Origin: Gracilaria vermiculophylla
Taxonomy: Eukaryota; Rhodophyta; Florideophyceae; Gracilariales; Gracilariaceae
Assembly (NCBI GenBank): GCA_019155205.2
Contig: JAHNZQ020003148.1
Span: 467,199-531,198, forward strand
Length of the DNA: 64,000 nucleotides
Reading direction: 5' to 3'
Part shown: positions 11,330 to 22,599 of the stretch, one piece after another
Numbering within the stretch: position 1 is the first letter of the stretch
How the letters are laid out: every line of letters starts with the position of its first letter
Position numbers and translations under genes: made by a program
The notes under the pieces: generated by a model
Told to the model about the DNA's origin: nothing
Seen by the model: only the letters and a program-made list of their open reading frames with translations
Databases searched by the model: none

Positions 11330-12420
11330 GACGCAGCAACGCCCCAACGTGCCTGCGCACCACTGCCCCGAGCGCGCGCTCGCGCGCCTCGCGCCATCCG
11401 TCCCAAAACACCGCCACCAGGGCCAGGGTCAGATCAAAGGCAAGCGCCAGCGCCAACGCCACACCCACCGCCGCCGCCGCCCGCGCCGCCATCTGCACCG
11501 CCATCTGCGCCGCCGCGTGCCGTGCCACATCCTCCACCCTGCCCTACGCTGCGCCGCACGCCGAAACCACAGCCTTCGCCAATCGCTGCACCCCCCCACC
11601 CGCCCACCCGCCCGCCTACCAGGACGCCCGCGATTGCGACACGCTCGTTGCTCTGCGACACGCTTCTGCTGGTCGCCAGTCCGCGCGTCGGAGTGATTGA
11701 CGTTTGTAGCGGTTCCAGATAAGCGATCGAGGGTGTTGGGATGTGTACACGGCACCCCACCAGCGTCTTCCCTTCCCTATCCCCCACCCACCGTGCGCGT
11801 CATGCTGCTGTACATTCCCTCATCCACGCTACCGCAGCCCCACGTCGACGCCTTCGCCATGCCACTGCGCGCGCCGCACGTCCCTTTGCTCTTGCTCATG
11901 ATGGCCGACTGCACCATGAGGCCGGTGGCGTGCTTTGAGTGTAAAGTACTCTTCTTATTGGCTCTGCGTGCGCTACTGTGCCATACCGCCCCCGTCCCCG
12001 CCGCCATGCCTCGCACACGCGCGCGCCACCTGGTGCGGGCCACGCTGTGGCTGGTGCACCTCTTCAAGGGTGTCAGCCGTGAGTCGGGGCACTGCGTCGT
12101 GCATGGCGTGCCGCACGGCGGCAGAAAAGGGCACGCACTCGCGAATGACCACGGCACCTTCGCCGCTTGGCGACGCGCTGCTGCTGGTTGGCGTCGACCC
12201 CACCCTGCAGCAGAAAAAAGGACAGAGGCGCAGGGGCTTGTGCGCGCGTGCACGCGTCACTCTGGCCAACGTTTGTGTCGATTCCGGACGGGCGGTTTGG
12301 GGGTGTTGCGACATGGCCGCAGTGCTCAGGGACGCGATTACGCGTGGGCAACAGAGCCGTCGTTGATCAAAATGTGCTGCGCTTGGCTATGATTTCACGC
12401 GGTCGGCCTTGAGGGCATCC
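11330..12420. other. GC-rich stretch with imperfect internal duplication
   Basis: This kilobase is markedly richer in G+C than its surroundings and is open in several frames on both strands, as GC-rich DNA often is. Plus-strand segments near 11640-11720 and 12160-12290 resemble each other (both encode a D-x-LLLV motif followed by a VxVCxxSG-like motif), suggesting an internal duplication. No domain is recognisable, and I cannot tell which strand, if either, was coding. From 12430 to 13850, outside the gap, I see only short low-complexity frames. Confidence 0.4.
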
Positions 12421-13021
12421 ATTGATCCGGCACACGGCATCTCTGTGAATTAGCGCTACCCCCACTTAGATACCCCCACAAAGAGAAAGTTTTGCCTTCA
12501 TGGCCGAGTGTGCGTTGGGGATATGCCTGGCGCGCCATAACGGGGGCAGAACCACGCGCCGCAGCGTTTGAGTGTGCGCCTCGCTCAATGCATGAGCGCG
12601 CAAAGAAAAACGCAGCGAAGCAGCAGAGCAGTTGAGGCGCTGGCGCAAGTCATTGCTTGTTTGTGACAATGCCACTGCTTGGAGAGAGTGGTTTCTATAG
12701 ATGGCCTTGTCAGCCCCGGCGTCGACGGTTAAGATACTCTACTACTTGAAAGAGATAGAAGAAAAGGAGAACACGTCGGAATTCTATCTGGAACGGTTGG
12801 GACCACTTCTTCTGGAAATATAACAATGAAAAACGCTCTGTTTTGGGAAATATGAACGAATTTACTCTCAGAGCGCCCAATGACGGGGCCATATTTGTGA
12901 AATTACGCAAACACCAGTTCGTAACGATTTCACAATTTCTTCACTAAAAAGCTGTGAGCTAAATTATCTCACGTGAAACCAGTCACAAGAGCTTACGCAC
13001 TTCACAGAACTTCACAACTCA

Positions 13022-13121
13022 NNNNNNNNNNNNNNNNNNNNNNNNNNNNNNNNNNNNNNNNNNNNNNNNNNNNNNNNNNNNNNNNNNNNNNNNNNNNNNN
13101 NNNNNNNNNNNNNNNNNNNNN
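13022..13121. other. Assembly gap, 100 N
   Basis: A run of exactly 100 N. The open frames across it on both strands are not real. The right flank, read on the minus strand, is Thr/Pro/Ala-rich low-complexity protein-like sequence. Confidence 0.95.
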
Positions 13122-13854
13122 GGTTTTTGGCGGGTTAGGGGTGGGAATTGGCGATGGGGTGTTTCCTACGGTTTTAGTCGCAACAGAATTGGATTGCGCA
13201 GCGGCAACATTGGGTGCATCGGCAGTGGGAGTGGTCGGAGGTAGCATGTTAGAAGTCGTTGTGGTAGTAAATTCAGACAAACAGATTGGAATCCTTGGCC
13301 TCGGCGTTTTTCTGAAGCTCACATGGCTTCACTATATTGCCATTCTTCACTAAATCTGGACAACAGACTTCACTACTTTCCTCGACACGGAGGACCTGTG
13401 TAAAACGTGTAGCATGCTTTACTCACGTCTGGAAGAATTTCTTCTTTGCGTAAATTCCCTATTGATCGTCCAAGTACCTAAACGTCGAGATTCATTACCG
13501 TTTTCTTGCTCCACGCCGTATCCGATCCCTGCGAGTGACCTCCGTCCTGGAGCAATTGGAGGAATCGCTGTCTTTGTGTGCCGAGTGCGAACCGAATACC
13601 TCCGAAGAGAAAAAGAAGGAGTGGTGCCCTAACCGAAAATCCTTTGATCTCTCGGGAGACCTTAGAATGCACACCGTCCGTTGCACAAGAGCGAGATGCA
13701 ACGCGTACTACTCGAGCGCCGAGAAGTGGTCTACGGGAAGAGGACGGGGAAAAGAATGTGTAGCAGGGTGAGGACAAGTAGAGTTGTCCAGTCAAAGTAA
13801 ACGCATAGTGCAGAAGTGATTTTGTAGACCGATGTTGAGCTTGGCGAAGAGATA

Positions 13855-14790
13855 ATGGCGGCGGGGCGTGCTACGGAGACCAAAAGAATTACTTTCGTTC
13901 GAAGCGGCTTCGAAAAGCATAGAAGAAAGCACAAAGCGGAAGGTGGGAACGGTGAAGATATCGCACAGCCTCGAGATCCCGAATGTGAGATATATGATGT
14001 GGGCGGAGGGCAACAAACGGTAGGACGCCGGCCTTCTTGTAAGATATGTACCGCAAAGATTTTGGGATCCAGGGGATGGGAGCGCCAGAGGCGGGCAGAG
14101 AGGGAGCTCACAAGAATGCTAGAACGTGACCAACGCCAAACGAAATCGTCAACGCCCCCGCCATCGCCATTGCCACTGCCGGCGCCTTCACCACCACCTT
14201 CGCCACCGCGTCCGTCACCCCGTCCACCAATGCGTTCGCAACCATGCCCTTCACCGCGAACGCCACCGCGTCGTGCATGGCGTCCGTCACCGCGTCCGTC
14301 ACCGCGTCCATCACTGCGTCCGTCTTCACATCTGCCACAGCAGCTGCTACAGCACCCATCACAAAGCCGTGCGACACAGCCTTTTCAATTCCGAATGGAT
14401 GGAAATGACGGTCCCATGGTGAGCACGTCTTTGCGTGCGCCACTACAACCCTCTCAACGGCTACTGGGTGGCAGTGAACTGGCTTCCTTATCGCAAACGC
14501 TGACTGGGATGCTCGTGAGGAGGAGTGGTTCATCGCTTCAGTCTTGGAGGGTTGTTGCATGGGAACGTCAATTCGGTGAGGAACAATTGGAAGAGCACGC
14601 AAAGAAATTGCGTTCTTTTTTCGAAAGTGAGGTGAGATGTGCTGGCATGTGCACTCTATCACGTTCTTTGCTGGTGGAGAAGGTAAATGCGCTGAAGAAA
14701 GAGCTCAAAAAGAAGAAAGAGGACTATAATTGTGTGATGGTGAGTTTGAAGGTAACTCAGAAGGAGGTGGAAAGGTTGGGTGGGATGTGA
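13855..14790 (+). CDS. 'P' gene, N-terminal part: Pro-rich and coiled-coil protein
   Basis: An open frame of 311 codons starts at ATG 13855. A basic N-terminal region has a CKIC pair near residue 62. A Pro/Arg/Ser-rich low-complexity tract covers about residues 98-160 and is built partly of 12-bp repeats. A more ordinary region follows, then a Lys/Glu heptad-like coiled coil near residues 275-300 (VEKVNALKKELKKKKEDY). The frame ends at 14790, but protein-like sequence continues at once in another frame (14730-14975) and then to 16108, so this is probably the front of one longer protein. I recognise no family. The C-terminal two thirds recur at 59668-60811. Confidence 0.4.
   Translation: MAAGRATETKRITFVRSGFEKHRRKHKAEGGNGEDIAQPRDPECEIYDVGGGQQTVGRRPSCKICTAKILGSRGWERQRRAERELTRMLERDQRQTKSSTPPPSPLPLPAPSPPPSPPRPSPRPPMRSQPCPSPRTPPRRAWRPSPRPSPRPSLRPSSHLPQQLLQHPSQSRATQPFQFRMDGNDGPMVSTSLRAPLQPSQRLLGGSELASLSQTLTGMLVRRSGSSLQSWRVVAWERQFGEEQLEEHAKKLRSFFESEVRCAGMCTLSRSLLVEKVNALKKELKKKKEDYNCVMVSLKVTQKEVERLGGM
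14282..14330 (+). repeat. 12-bp minisatellite inside the P gene
   Basis: About four tandem copies of a 12-bp unit (GTCCGTCACCGC and variants) encode repeated Arg-Pro-Ser-Pro. Looser copies extend left to about 14190. Confidence 0.6.
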
Positions 14791-16108
14791 AAGAGCAGAA
14801 AATGCTGATCGACAGCTTACGAGAATTGGCAAAGGTAAGAACAGGGGGAGTGAGAGGACTGGAAAGAGGCCAGAGGGAGAGCGTTCAGCGTCAGAGACAT
14901 GATATACGGGTGCAGGAGAGTTTTTACGGGTTTGCAAGGGCTGTATACGATGAGATGTTTTACGATGCGAAGTAGGAAGCGTCAGAGCTGTGTTTTCATA
15001 CGGAACGCGTAGGTAAATGCCGGAAGAATAGGGGTGAGATTGTTGGAGATAGTAGGGAAGGCAGCGTGTTCGTTTTTGGGAAGAAGGTGATAGTTCCTAG
15101 ATGCCCGGTTCAGGTGGGGTCTGTAATAAGGTCGTATACCCCATCCACGGAGGTTGAAAGTAATTTATTTTTAAAGTATGTGGTGGAGATGGAGATAATG
15201 GGGGATCGGTGGAAGTCACTACGAGAGGCAGAGAGGGAGGAAGAATGCGTTGAACAAGCGAGTGCAGATAAATGTTTGACGCAGCAGATGAAGCAGACAC
15301 TGAGTAATATGACCGGAGATGGGAAACGTGCGGCGCGCGACAAACTATTCAAGTTTCTTGGATACGACTTGATAGCCAAGCGAACAAGGTTTCTAGAAGG
15401 CACAAAGCTTGGTGCGGAGTTGAAGAAGCAGATGGAAGAGGCGCGAGAGAAGTTGATGAGGAATGTTGGCGATGGGAGGAAGATGCTGTTTGCGTGGAGA
15501 ATTTCATCGCTTGAGGATCTTGCGTAATTGGGATCGAATGTTCTTGGTCAGATGAAGCCGTTTCAAAAGGAAGATATTTACTTTAAGAACTCGGTAGCGA
15601 CGGAGGTGCTGGAGGAGTATATGGGCTACGAAGTGGAGACAGACAATGATAGGGAGAAGCACTACGTGGATGGGACTGTGATGCACCTTGCCCGACGTAA
15701 TGCGTGGACTGGATGAGTAATAACTGCAACGGATACTTACGCCGGTTGTTGTGGGAAAAGATAATTGCTTTTTAAATGTTATACGGTAAGTATCTACCTC
15801 AAGCAGTGCGTGATATTTTGAAGGTGGCATGGGATGCTGTGAGAACTACTTATGCCGCAGAGATTGTGTATGATGGATCTTGCGGGGGGGATCGTAGAGA
15901 TGTGTCTGGAAATTTGGAGAGAATGGCGACTGTTGCGTTATGGGTGCCTTCCGCAGAAAAGATGTACTTGGCAGTAAGAAAGAAGTACTTCATGGAGCAG
16001 ATGATGACACGGCTTGGTGCAGTTCTAGATTTTTTTTTGCCGTGGTCCGCAGGAAGCGCAGTTCAAGCGATTGTATGTAGGATGAGGGGTGTGTACCAAA
16101 GCAAATAG
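14730..16108 (+). pseudogene. 'P' gene, C-terminal part, broken
   Basis: Protein-like sequence continues from the 13855-14790 frame through 14730-14975, 15066-15527, 15528-15716 and 15776-16108, with stops or shifts at each junction. It is rich in charged helices (GAELKKQMEEAREKLM) and in aromatic and acidic segments (EEYMGYEVETDNDREKHY). I recognise no domain. A diverged paralogue on the minus strand at 59668-60811 matches from about 15018 to the end, including a YLAVRKKYFMEQMMTRLG-like segment. In both places the 3' end faces the 3' side of an ilvD fragment, 33 bp away here. It could be a dead host gene or an element protein. Confidence 0.5.
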
Positions 16109-16141
16109 AATGCATAGCCAACTGTAGCTGGAGGAGGAAGG

Positions 16142-17233
16142 CTATGGAATTGTGGAATCTGATGATGACATGAGAACTAGTTTAGAAGCGGGACGATCAT
16201 ATGAGTCAGCTAATGCTTTCTGCACATCCAGAGCACTGGGCATACTGGGAACCTTTGCCAAATGTTTCTCCACTGTCTTTCTCGCAAACGCAATACATTC
16301 ACCGTCCAGGAGCTCGTTGTCAAGTATATATTTCAGGACCAACGAAATGTGACCGATCATCTCAAGTTCTGGCATTGAGTACGATCCGAAAGGTTTGAAG
16401 TCTCCAAGCAAAGGAACTCGTTCTCCGAAAGCGTTAGAATCGTCAATCGTGAGCTCGACCTCTGCCTCATGTGCAAGTGCTAAACAGTCTAGCACAGCAT
16501 GTATGCTTCCGCCGAGTGCCACCCACACGGTAACACCGTTTTGAAATGCTTTTCTGGTGCAGATCTGCGTGCTCGTAATGCTGCATTCTATACACGTGAA
16601 CAAGGCCTCGAAACTACGCACGCAGGTTTGTACATTGTCTTTGCTGATGTTTTTCTGACTGTCTACAGCTGTGGGTCCAGTGGAATAGGGAACACGCATT
16701 CCCACATCTTCGCCTCTGCTTGATATTAGATATGCAGTGAACATCCGACCGCGACTACCAATTACCAGACAATAGTTACGTTCCTTTTGCCCCAACTCAG
16801 CGTCATCGATCTTCCCCGCTGAAGGCGCGCCAATAGCTTTGCGTGTAAAACTCACGGTAGTATCTACCACTTCCAGATGACCTGGAAGGATGGTTCCCCC
16901 GTACAGCATGACTCCAACAGAGTCGTTCCTTAGAATTGGCATCGATGCAGCGGCAATGCTCTTGTCACATCTACTAAGGGTCCCCATACCGTCTGCCAGG
17001 TGGTGTCCATTCATAATTTCAATACACTTGGGCACAAGGTCTCGTGAAATGAGCCAATAGCGCATGCCGGTCGTTTCCATGTTATTTCCATCAGATATTA
17101 CAAGAGTGCCGAACAAGAATGCCTTTCTGCAAGTGTTCCGACGTCGTGCTACAGAATTTCGAGAAGCATTTACGTGAGCCATACACGGAGTGGCATTGGC
17201 ATGAGTCATGCGATGGTCATGATTGGTTTTCAA
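16142..17233 (-). pseudogene. ilvD: Dihydroxy-acid dehydratase (IlvD) remnant with open frame
   Basis: The 363-codon minus-strand frame is clearly dihydroxy-acid dehydratase, the iron-sulfur enzyme of valine, leucine and isoleucine synthesis. Recognisable family segments are ATPCMAH (residues 14-20), FLFGTLVISDGNNM, RCDKS (88-92), YGGTILPGHL (111-120), MFTA (164-167), RKAFQNGVTVWVALGGS, RVPLLGDFKP and ILDNELLDGE. Known family members are about 560-600 residues, so roughly the C-terminal third is missing. The third cluster-binding Cys, in a GSCGGM-type motif, is Arg here (GSRGRM, 159-164), and the conserved Gly before CDK is also Arg. The open frame is therefore probably inactive. Its 5' part is repeated in inverted orientation at 18061-18456, and a third copy lies at 51455-59640. 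Confidence 0.85.
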
Positions 17234-17267
17234 AAGCCTTCATCATTAAAAATAACGACGTGCAGCA
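16872..17267 (-). repeat. Inverted repeat arm 1 (ilvD 5' region)
   Basis: This arm is the inverse of 18061-18456. Over 16883-17267 the two arms align base for base with no insertion or deletion (paired coordinates sum to 35328) and differ only by scattered substitutions, about 5 percent by eye. The spacer is 793 bp (17268-18060) and shows no recognisable gene. Confidence 0.88.
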
Positions 17268-18060
17268 TCTGTGCTGCATTTGACCCATTCAGGTGTCCCG
17301 TGCTCGGTTCCTAGCTATGAGGGTGAGCGAGAGCGAAGGTTGCGGGAATCGGTGACGTTCATGCAGATAGCACCAGAGCGATGGGAGATGGTTTTTGATA
17401 GAACAGGACCGTAGTCCGAATAGGAGAGGGATGATTACAAGGGCACTGTAAAGGATGATGTGGTTTGGGAAAGGATGCACCCGAAGTTTCAGAGATCATC
17501 TTTGCGCGTTTTTGCAATCGCTGCAACAGTTGGAACCGAGCTGTGTTGTGCAGGTAAAAAACTGCATGCAGGAGAGGGACGCAACGGATCGATAGAGCTC
17601 ACAATATGCTGTCGCGGGAATCATGAGCAGAAACATGGCGGTTATCAGAGACGAGCGGTCGCAGGTTGAGATTACACCTCACAGTGGATGCGAGCATTAC
17701 CTTAACATGTGATTCAGCTCAGCACCGGTAGTGTGCGTTGCATGAGCTGCGCACGTGTCTATGCTGGCCTCTAGAAGGCAGACGAGATCAGCTTTGAAAT
17801 TGAAGAGTACGCGTTGTACGTCTTAGCTGAAAAAGGACGATGGCAGCATGAGACTTATACCCGGTGCAGCCGCCAAACCCTTTTTTGTCAATAAAGAGCT
17901 ATTGGCGTGATGACGGCGTTTGTGACTGCCGGAGCGGCGTACTTGCAGAGCGACGCGCGCATGACGGCATGTTTCACACATGGATAATTGGTCTTTGCAA
18001 CGTAGCCTTTTGCGAGAAGAAGAAGGGCAAAAAGGCGAACAAAGACCGCACCAACGCAGG

Positions 18061-18456
18061 TGCTGCACGTCGTTATTTTTAATGATGAAGGCTTTGGAAA
18101 ACCAATCATGACCATTGCATGACTCATGCCAATGCCACTCCGTGTATGGCTCACGTAAATGCTTCTCGAAATTCTGTAGCACGATGTCGGAACACTTGCA
18201 GAAAGGCGTTCTTGTTCGGCACTATTGTAATATCTGATGGAAATAACATGGAAACGACCGGCATGCGCTATTCGCTCATTTCACGAGACCTTGTGCCCAA
18301 GTGTATTGAAACTATGAATGGACACCACCTGGCAGACGGTATGGGGACCCTTAGTGGATGTGACAAGAGCGTTGCCGCTGCATCGATGCCAATTCTAAGG
18401 AACGCTCCTGTTGTGGTCATACTGTACGTGGGAACCATCCTTCCAGGTCATCTAGA
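18061..18456 (+). pseudogene. ilvD: ilvD 5' fragment (inverted repeat arm 2)
   Basis: This copy encodes only the N-terminal part of dihydroxy-acid dehydratase: ATPCMAH, FLFGTIVISDGNNM, SGCDKS and a diverged YVGTILPGHL. It keeps the Gly before CDK that the 16142-17233 copy has lost, so that substitution arose after the duplication. Homology stops near 18456, after which sequence leads into a gypsy pol remnant. It preserves the empty target TTCCA at 18441-18445, which in the third ilvD copy holds gypsy element A. Confidence 0.85.
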
Positions 18457-18609
18457 GTGGGAATGTTTACCTGGAAAGGGCACAAAAAAGGCCAGTGACA
18501 GAGAAAGCCGCACACCGACATGCTTCGACGCGGTGGAACCTCAGAGGTCACTCAAGGATTTCGACCTTGGACACGTTCCAGAGGCAAACGACGAGCGCTT
18601 CGCATAATA

Positions 18610-21480
18610 GCGGCGGGAACGCACCACGATATGTAAAACCTTCGTTCGGGAGACTAGTGCAACGCAACACTGTATCCATCTGCAGCCAGATGCAAAGCTG
18701 GCGGCACAACACCCATACCAGGCCGTATAAAAGGCCCGGGGGAAGGAACGGTTTCCAGTGGACAAGATGCTTCGCGCAGGTTTGATTGAGCCTGCTCAGT
18801 CGCCTGGGGCATTTTGGGTGGTAATGGCTCTGAATTTCGATGGAAAATGGCAGTTTTGCGTGGACTAATGCCATAATGGTACGCGAGGCGTACTTCACTC
18901 GTCGTATAGACAACTGTATCAACTCTCGTGGCCGTGCCAACGTGTTTAGCGCGTTAGATGCGATTTTAGGCTATTGGAAAGTCCCCGTTTGGGAAGAAGA
19001 CCGCGACAAGACCACATTAGGTTCCCATTCTGGCTCATACCGTTTCAACCGAATGCTGTTTGGGTTCACCGTTGTCCACAATATCTTCCAGCGTGCCATC
19101 GACATCCTGCTGAGCCCTTTATGTGGAGAACGTGTCTCGTGTATCTGGATGACCTCATCGTCTTCCTAGATATTCTGGATGACCACCTCACGCATGTGAG
19201 GGCAGGCGTGACCATTTTACGGGATGAAGGGTTGCCGCTTAGACTGAGGAAGTGCCCGTTTTTTACAAATGCGGTGACATATCTGGGGTACATAATCCAC
19301 CCTGGATGGGTATCGATCGAAGACGCTCATGATAAATCCTAGGCGAAAGCCAAGGAACCCAGAACGCAGACAGAGCTCCCCTCCTTTAACAGGCAGTTCA
19401 ACGCCTACTGACGGTTCATCCTGGGTTTCTGGAAGGTGCTGCGTCTCTCAAGGCACGGCTGCAGAAGGGTCAGCTAACCAAACTAGATCCCTTTACATCC
19501 ACTCAAACAGATGCTTTTAAATCTCCCAGGGAGGCGGTAATTTCAGCATTGATTCAATTATTACCCAAACCGGGTCTTCCATGCTCCAATGTTACGGATT
19601 CGAGCGACTACAAAGCTGGTTGCGCCCTATTTAATACTACCACTGAGGAGGTGCGACTCCCAATTGGCTATTGGTCAAGCTCGCTCAATGAACGCGAGCG
19701 GAACTACTCTGCGTCGGAGTGGTAGTACCTTGCAGTCGTGAAGAAATTTTTTACCGTTCGCCCATAACCTGCGAGAGTGCGTTTTACCGTGTACACGGAT
19801 CATTCCTCACGGAGCATGTTGATGTACATTTGGGACTCATCCGGTGGCCCCATGCGATGGAGACACGGCTTTAAAGAATATGACTTCCATTTCATATACA
19901 AAAAAGGTGCCCAGAACACCCTGGGCAACGCTGTGTCGCGCTTGCCCACTACTGGAGAAGCATTTCCTTCAGAGGACAATGAAATCCCACATTTCACGGC
20001 AAAGTCACCCGCTTCGGGAAGGATGGAAACAACGGAGCCAGAGTGGCCCGTTTACCGGAATTTTGAAGCGGATGTTGACAATATGCTCACCAAAGACGAG
20101 AAAAACAATGATCAAGTCGTGACAGGATGTTTTTTACCAGTACAACCCGGGTAAATGATCCGAGAGCGATTTGCCGATGCGTTTTGCACGGAGGTATGAT
20201 CCTGCATCAACGATGGTGACCTTCTCCCGTTCAGGCGTAGTGAGGTCGGATGTGCTGTCGGCACCGTCGAAGCCATCCCCTAGACAGCGGTTTCTGACTC
20301 TCTGCAAAGGCGGTTGTTGCACTTTTTGGACTATGCGTAATTCAGCCGCCACACCGGGGTTTGGAAGCTCTACCTGACGCTCAGGAGGTAGATTTACTGG
20401 CCCACCATGGTGGTAGACTGTTATGCTACTGTGCGTTTCTGTACAGAATGAGCGAAGGACAGTGTTAAGCTTTGAAAATACGCAAAAAAATATCGCTTAC
20501 CACTACACGGGCACCACATAAGTTTGTTGCCATCGACATGCGCGGTCCCGTCATCACGACCTGGGAAGTAGAAAGTTCCCACTATTCATCATGGACCGGT
20601 TCTCAAAACTGGTCTGGGCTGTCCGTTTACGGAGTGTTACGGCCTTTACAGTTGGCAATGCGTTCGTCTCACATTGAATATTTATTTATGGCCCTTCAGT
20701 CTAGTTTCTATCCGATAAAGGAAAACAATATACGTCCGAGTTCTTCCAAGATATCTGTGGTACCTTTAACATTAAAAACTTGTTACCTACAACATTCCAT
20801 CCACAATGCAATGGAAAAGCTGAGCGGTTTAACGGTAGTGTTCTCGCTTCTCGGCGATCGTATGATTATAATTATCTAATGACTTCGGACCTTTAAATGG
20901 ACGCACTGACGTTCGCGTTCAACACGACGAGTCACCGGACTATCGGTATGTCACCGTTTCAGTTGGTGCTGTCGCGGACTTAACCAACAGTGGCTTCGGA
21001 ACCGCAAGCTTCGCTTGGCACTTTCCGATCTGTAGATTACTAGCGCCAACATTGGAAGGATTGGTTGATGAAACTAGTCCCCGCTAAGTGGAAATCAATG
21101 GCAAGTGTCCAAGCTGCCTGTAAGGTGGATTTCGACGCTCGTTTGTGGTGGGAATACGCTAGACCCATTCAAGCCGACGACATTGTGTTTGTCTGAAAGG
21201 AACACTTTCACCCCGAAAGATAGAAGTGCGACAAAGTCTCTCCTGTGGAGGGCGGTTTGTTTCAAATCATATCGGTAGCAACCGATACTGTCGTGGTCTC
21301 CATGAATAACAACTAAGAACGTCTGTTCCGATATGGAGCTATCTCGGCTTCTCTTCACCCATCGGAAATAGTCCTCCAGCGCGCAATCCTTTGGGACACA
21401 GAGGACTTTCATCCGCCAAGAACACCAGGTATACCAGCAATCAATAGGCCTGCCGTTTTGTCTCAACCCTCCCGGAATCT
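18610..21480 (+). pseudogene. Ty3/gypsy pol, heavily broken (element D)
   Basis: Reverse transcriptase, RNase H and integrase segments occur in order but in changing frames. The RT has a YWKVPVWEEDRDKT-like region near 18970, CLVYLDDLIVF at about 19137-19170 and RLRKCPFFTNAVTYLGYII. RNase H is seen as SDYKAGCALF, SSSLNERERNYSASE and YTDHSS up to the KGAQNTLGNAVSRLP segment near 19950. Integrase begins near 20500 (APHKFVAIDMRGP); later DICGTFNIKN and FHPQCNGKAERFNGS contain the final catalytic Glu. Stops and shifts are frequent. No LTRs were identified. A chromodomain remnant follows at 22395. Confidence 0.85.
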
Positions 21481-22394
21481 CTCAGATCTCCTGTACGTGT
21501 CGGGAGACTGCTGAAGTTGTTGGGTGGGGCCGGTCCACGTGGCCCACCCACAACATGTCTAGTTCAAACTGGAATACTTACCAGTCAGTCGGTACAGTTG
21601 GTGGCCCCCTCTGCTCCATCTGAAGGAAAGAAGGATCTAATCTTCAGTTTCTCCAAGGATGTTATCTGCGCACCATCGCAACGGGAAACACGCCGTGACC
21701 CACGGATAAGTGACCCTGAGTCGTAACTCACACGGGAAAAATTCTCCGAGGCAACAACGTCCATAACGGAATGAAGCGACAAAGCGGCAAGGCGCCCCAC
21801 CGTGAACACCGTGGCGAGCTCTTTAGAGATTCTGGCCGCGCCGGAAGCGCTCCTCGACCGAGTCAAAACCACCGATCAAATTGGAAACGGAAGCAACGAG
21901 ACGCCATCGCCTGGTGCCCCTAGCGGGAGACGCAAGCACCAGCACCAGCACCATTCTGTGCAGGGCAGTTGCGTGTCTGGCCGATCACAAGTGGCTCGCT
22001 GCCAAGTGCTGGCCTTCGGAGACGAATTACACGTAAACCACGTGAATATGGCGCCAAGAGAGGGAAGTTTCTCGGAGACTACCTGAACCCTGACCAGTGG
22101 CAAGGCTGCAACAAGGAAGACTGATCGCCTGCCGAATCGCGTGTACCTCTTTAGGAAACCATGGTCTCGTGGAACGGAGCCGCTCGCCGGGATACCGCAG
22201 CATGCCCATGGCCAAAATGTCCGAACTGTACGCGCCACGGCGTCATCCTGCGAACGGGAGCCGCGTAGATTTGCAGTCAAACCAGAGTACCTGGAAGCGG
22301 AAGCCAGTATACGACGGCGAAAAAACAACCCAAAACGGGGACCCACAATTCAGCAGAGGAGGATATCACGACTACCCGGCAGGGCGAGAAGGTT

Positions 22395-22570
22395 CACATA
22401 TCGGAATATATAGTGAAAAGCATCGTCTGACACTCTTATAACAAGGATAGGGTGCTACAGTACCACATACGGTAGTACGGATACAACGCTTCCCGACACT
22501 GCCAGCAGATCGAACACCTCCTGCACTCTCTCGTGGTGCGCTATCACCGCAATACGTGTACAACAACTCC
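22395..22570 (+). pseudogene. Chromodomain remnant of element D
   Basis: The translation shows EYIVKSIV, a stop, then NKDRVLQYHIR, a stop, then YGYN, and about ten residues later IEHLLHSLVVRYHRN. This is the order of a retroelement chromodomain (YxVexI...YxVrWxGY...EHxxxxxxxRY). In chromoviruses this module follows integrase and is thought to guide integration to chromatin. The 21480-22390 interval between integrase and chromodomain holds only decayed basic, low-complexity frames. Confidence 0.6.
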
Positions 22571-22599
22571 AGGGACGCTGTGAGAGGCGCGAATTGGGT

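Noticed and set aside
11429..11787. Arg- and Gly-rich ORFs on the minus strand
   Set aside because: All frames on both strands stay open here because of GC-rich low-complexity DNA; none shows a domain.
14150..14340. CRISPR-like array
   Set aside because: The units are 12 bp, contiguous and without spacers; this is a minisatellite in a eukaryotic sequence.
14126..14422. His/Arg-rich plus-strand ORF within the P gene
   Set aside because: It is an out-of-frame reading of the 12-bp repeat tract; the Pro-rich P frame is longer and joins ordinary protein sequence on both sides.
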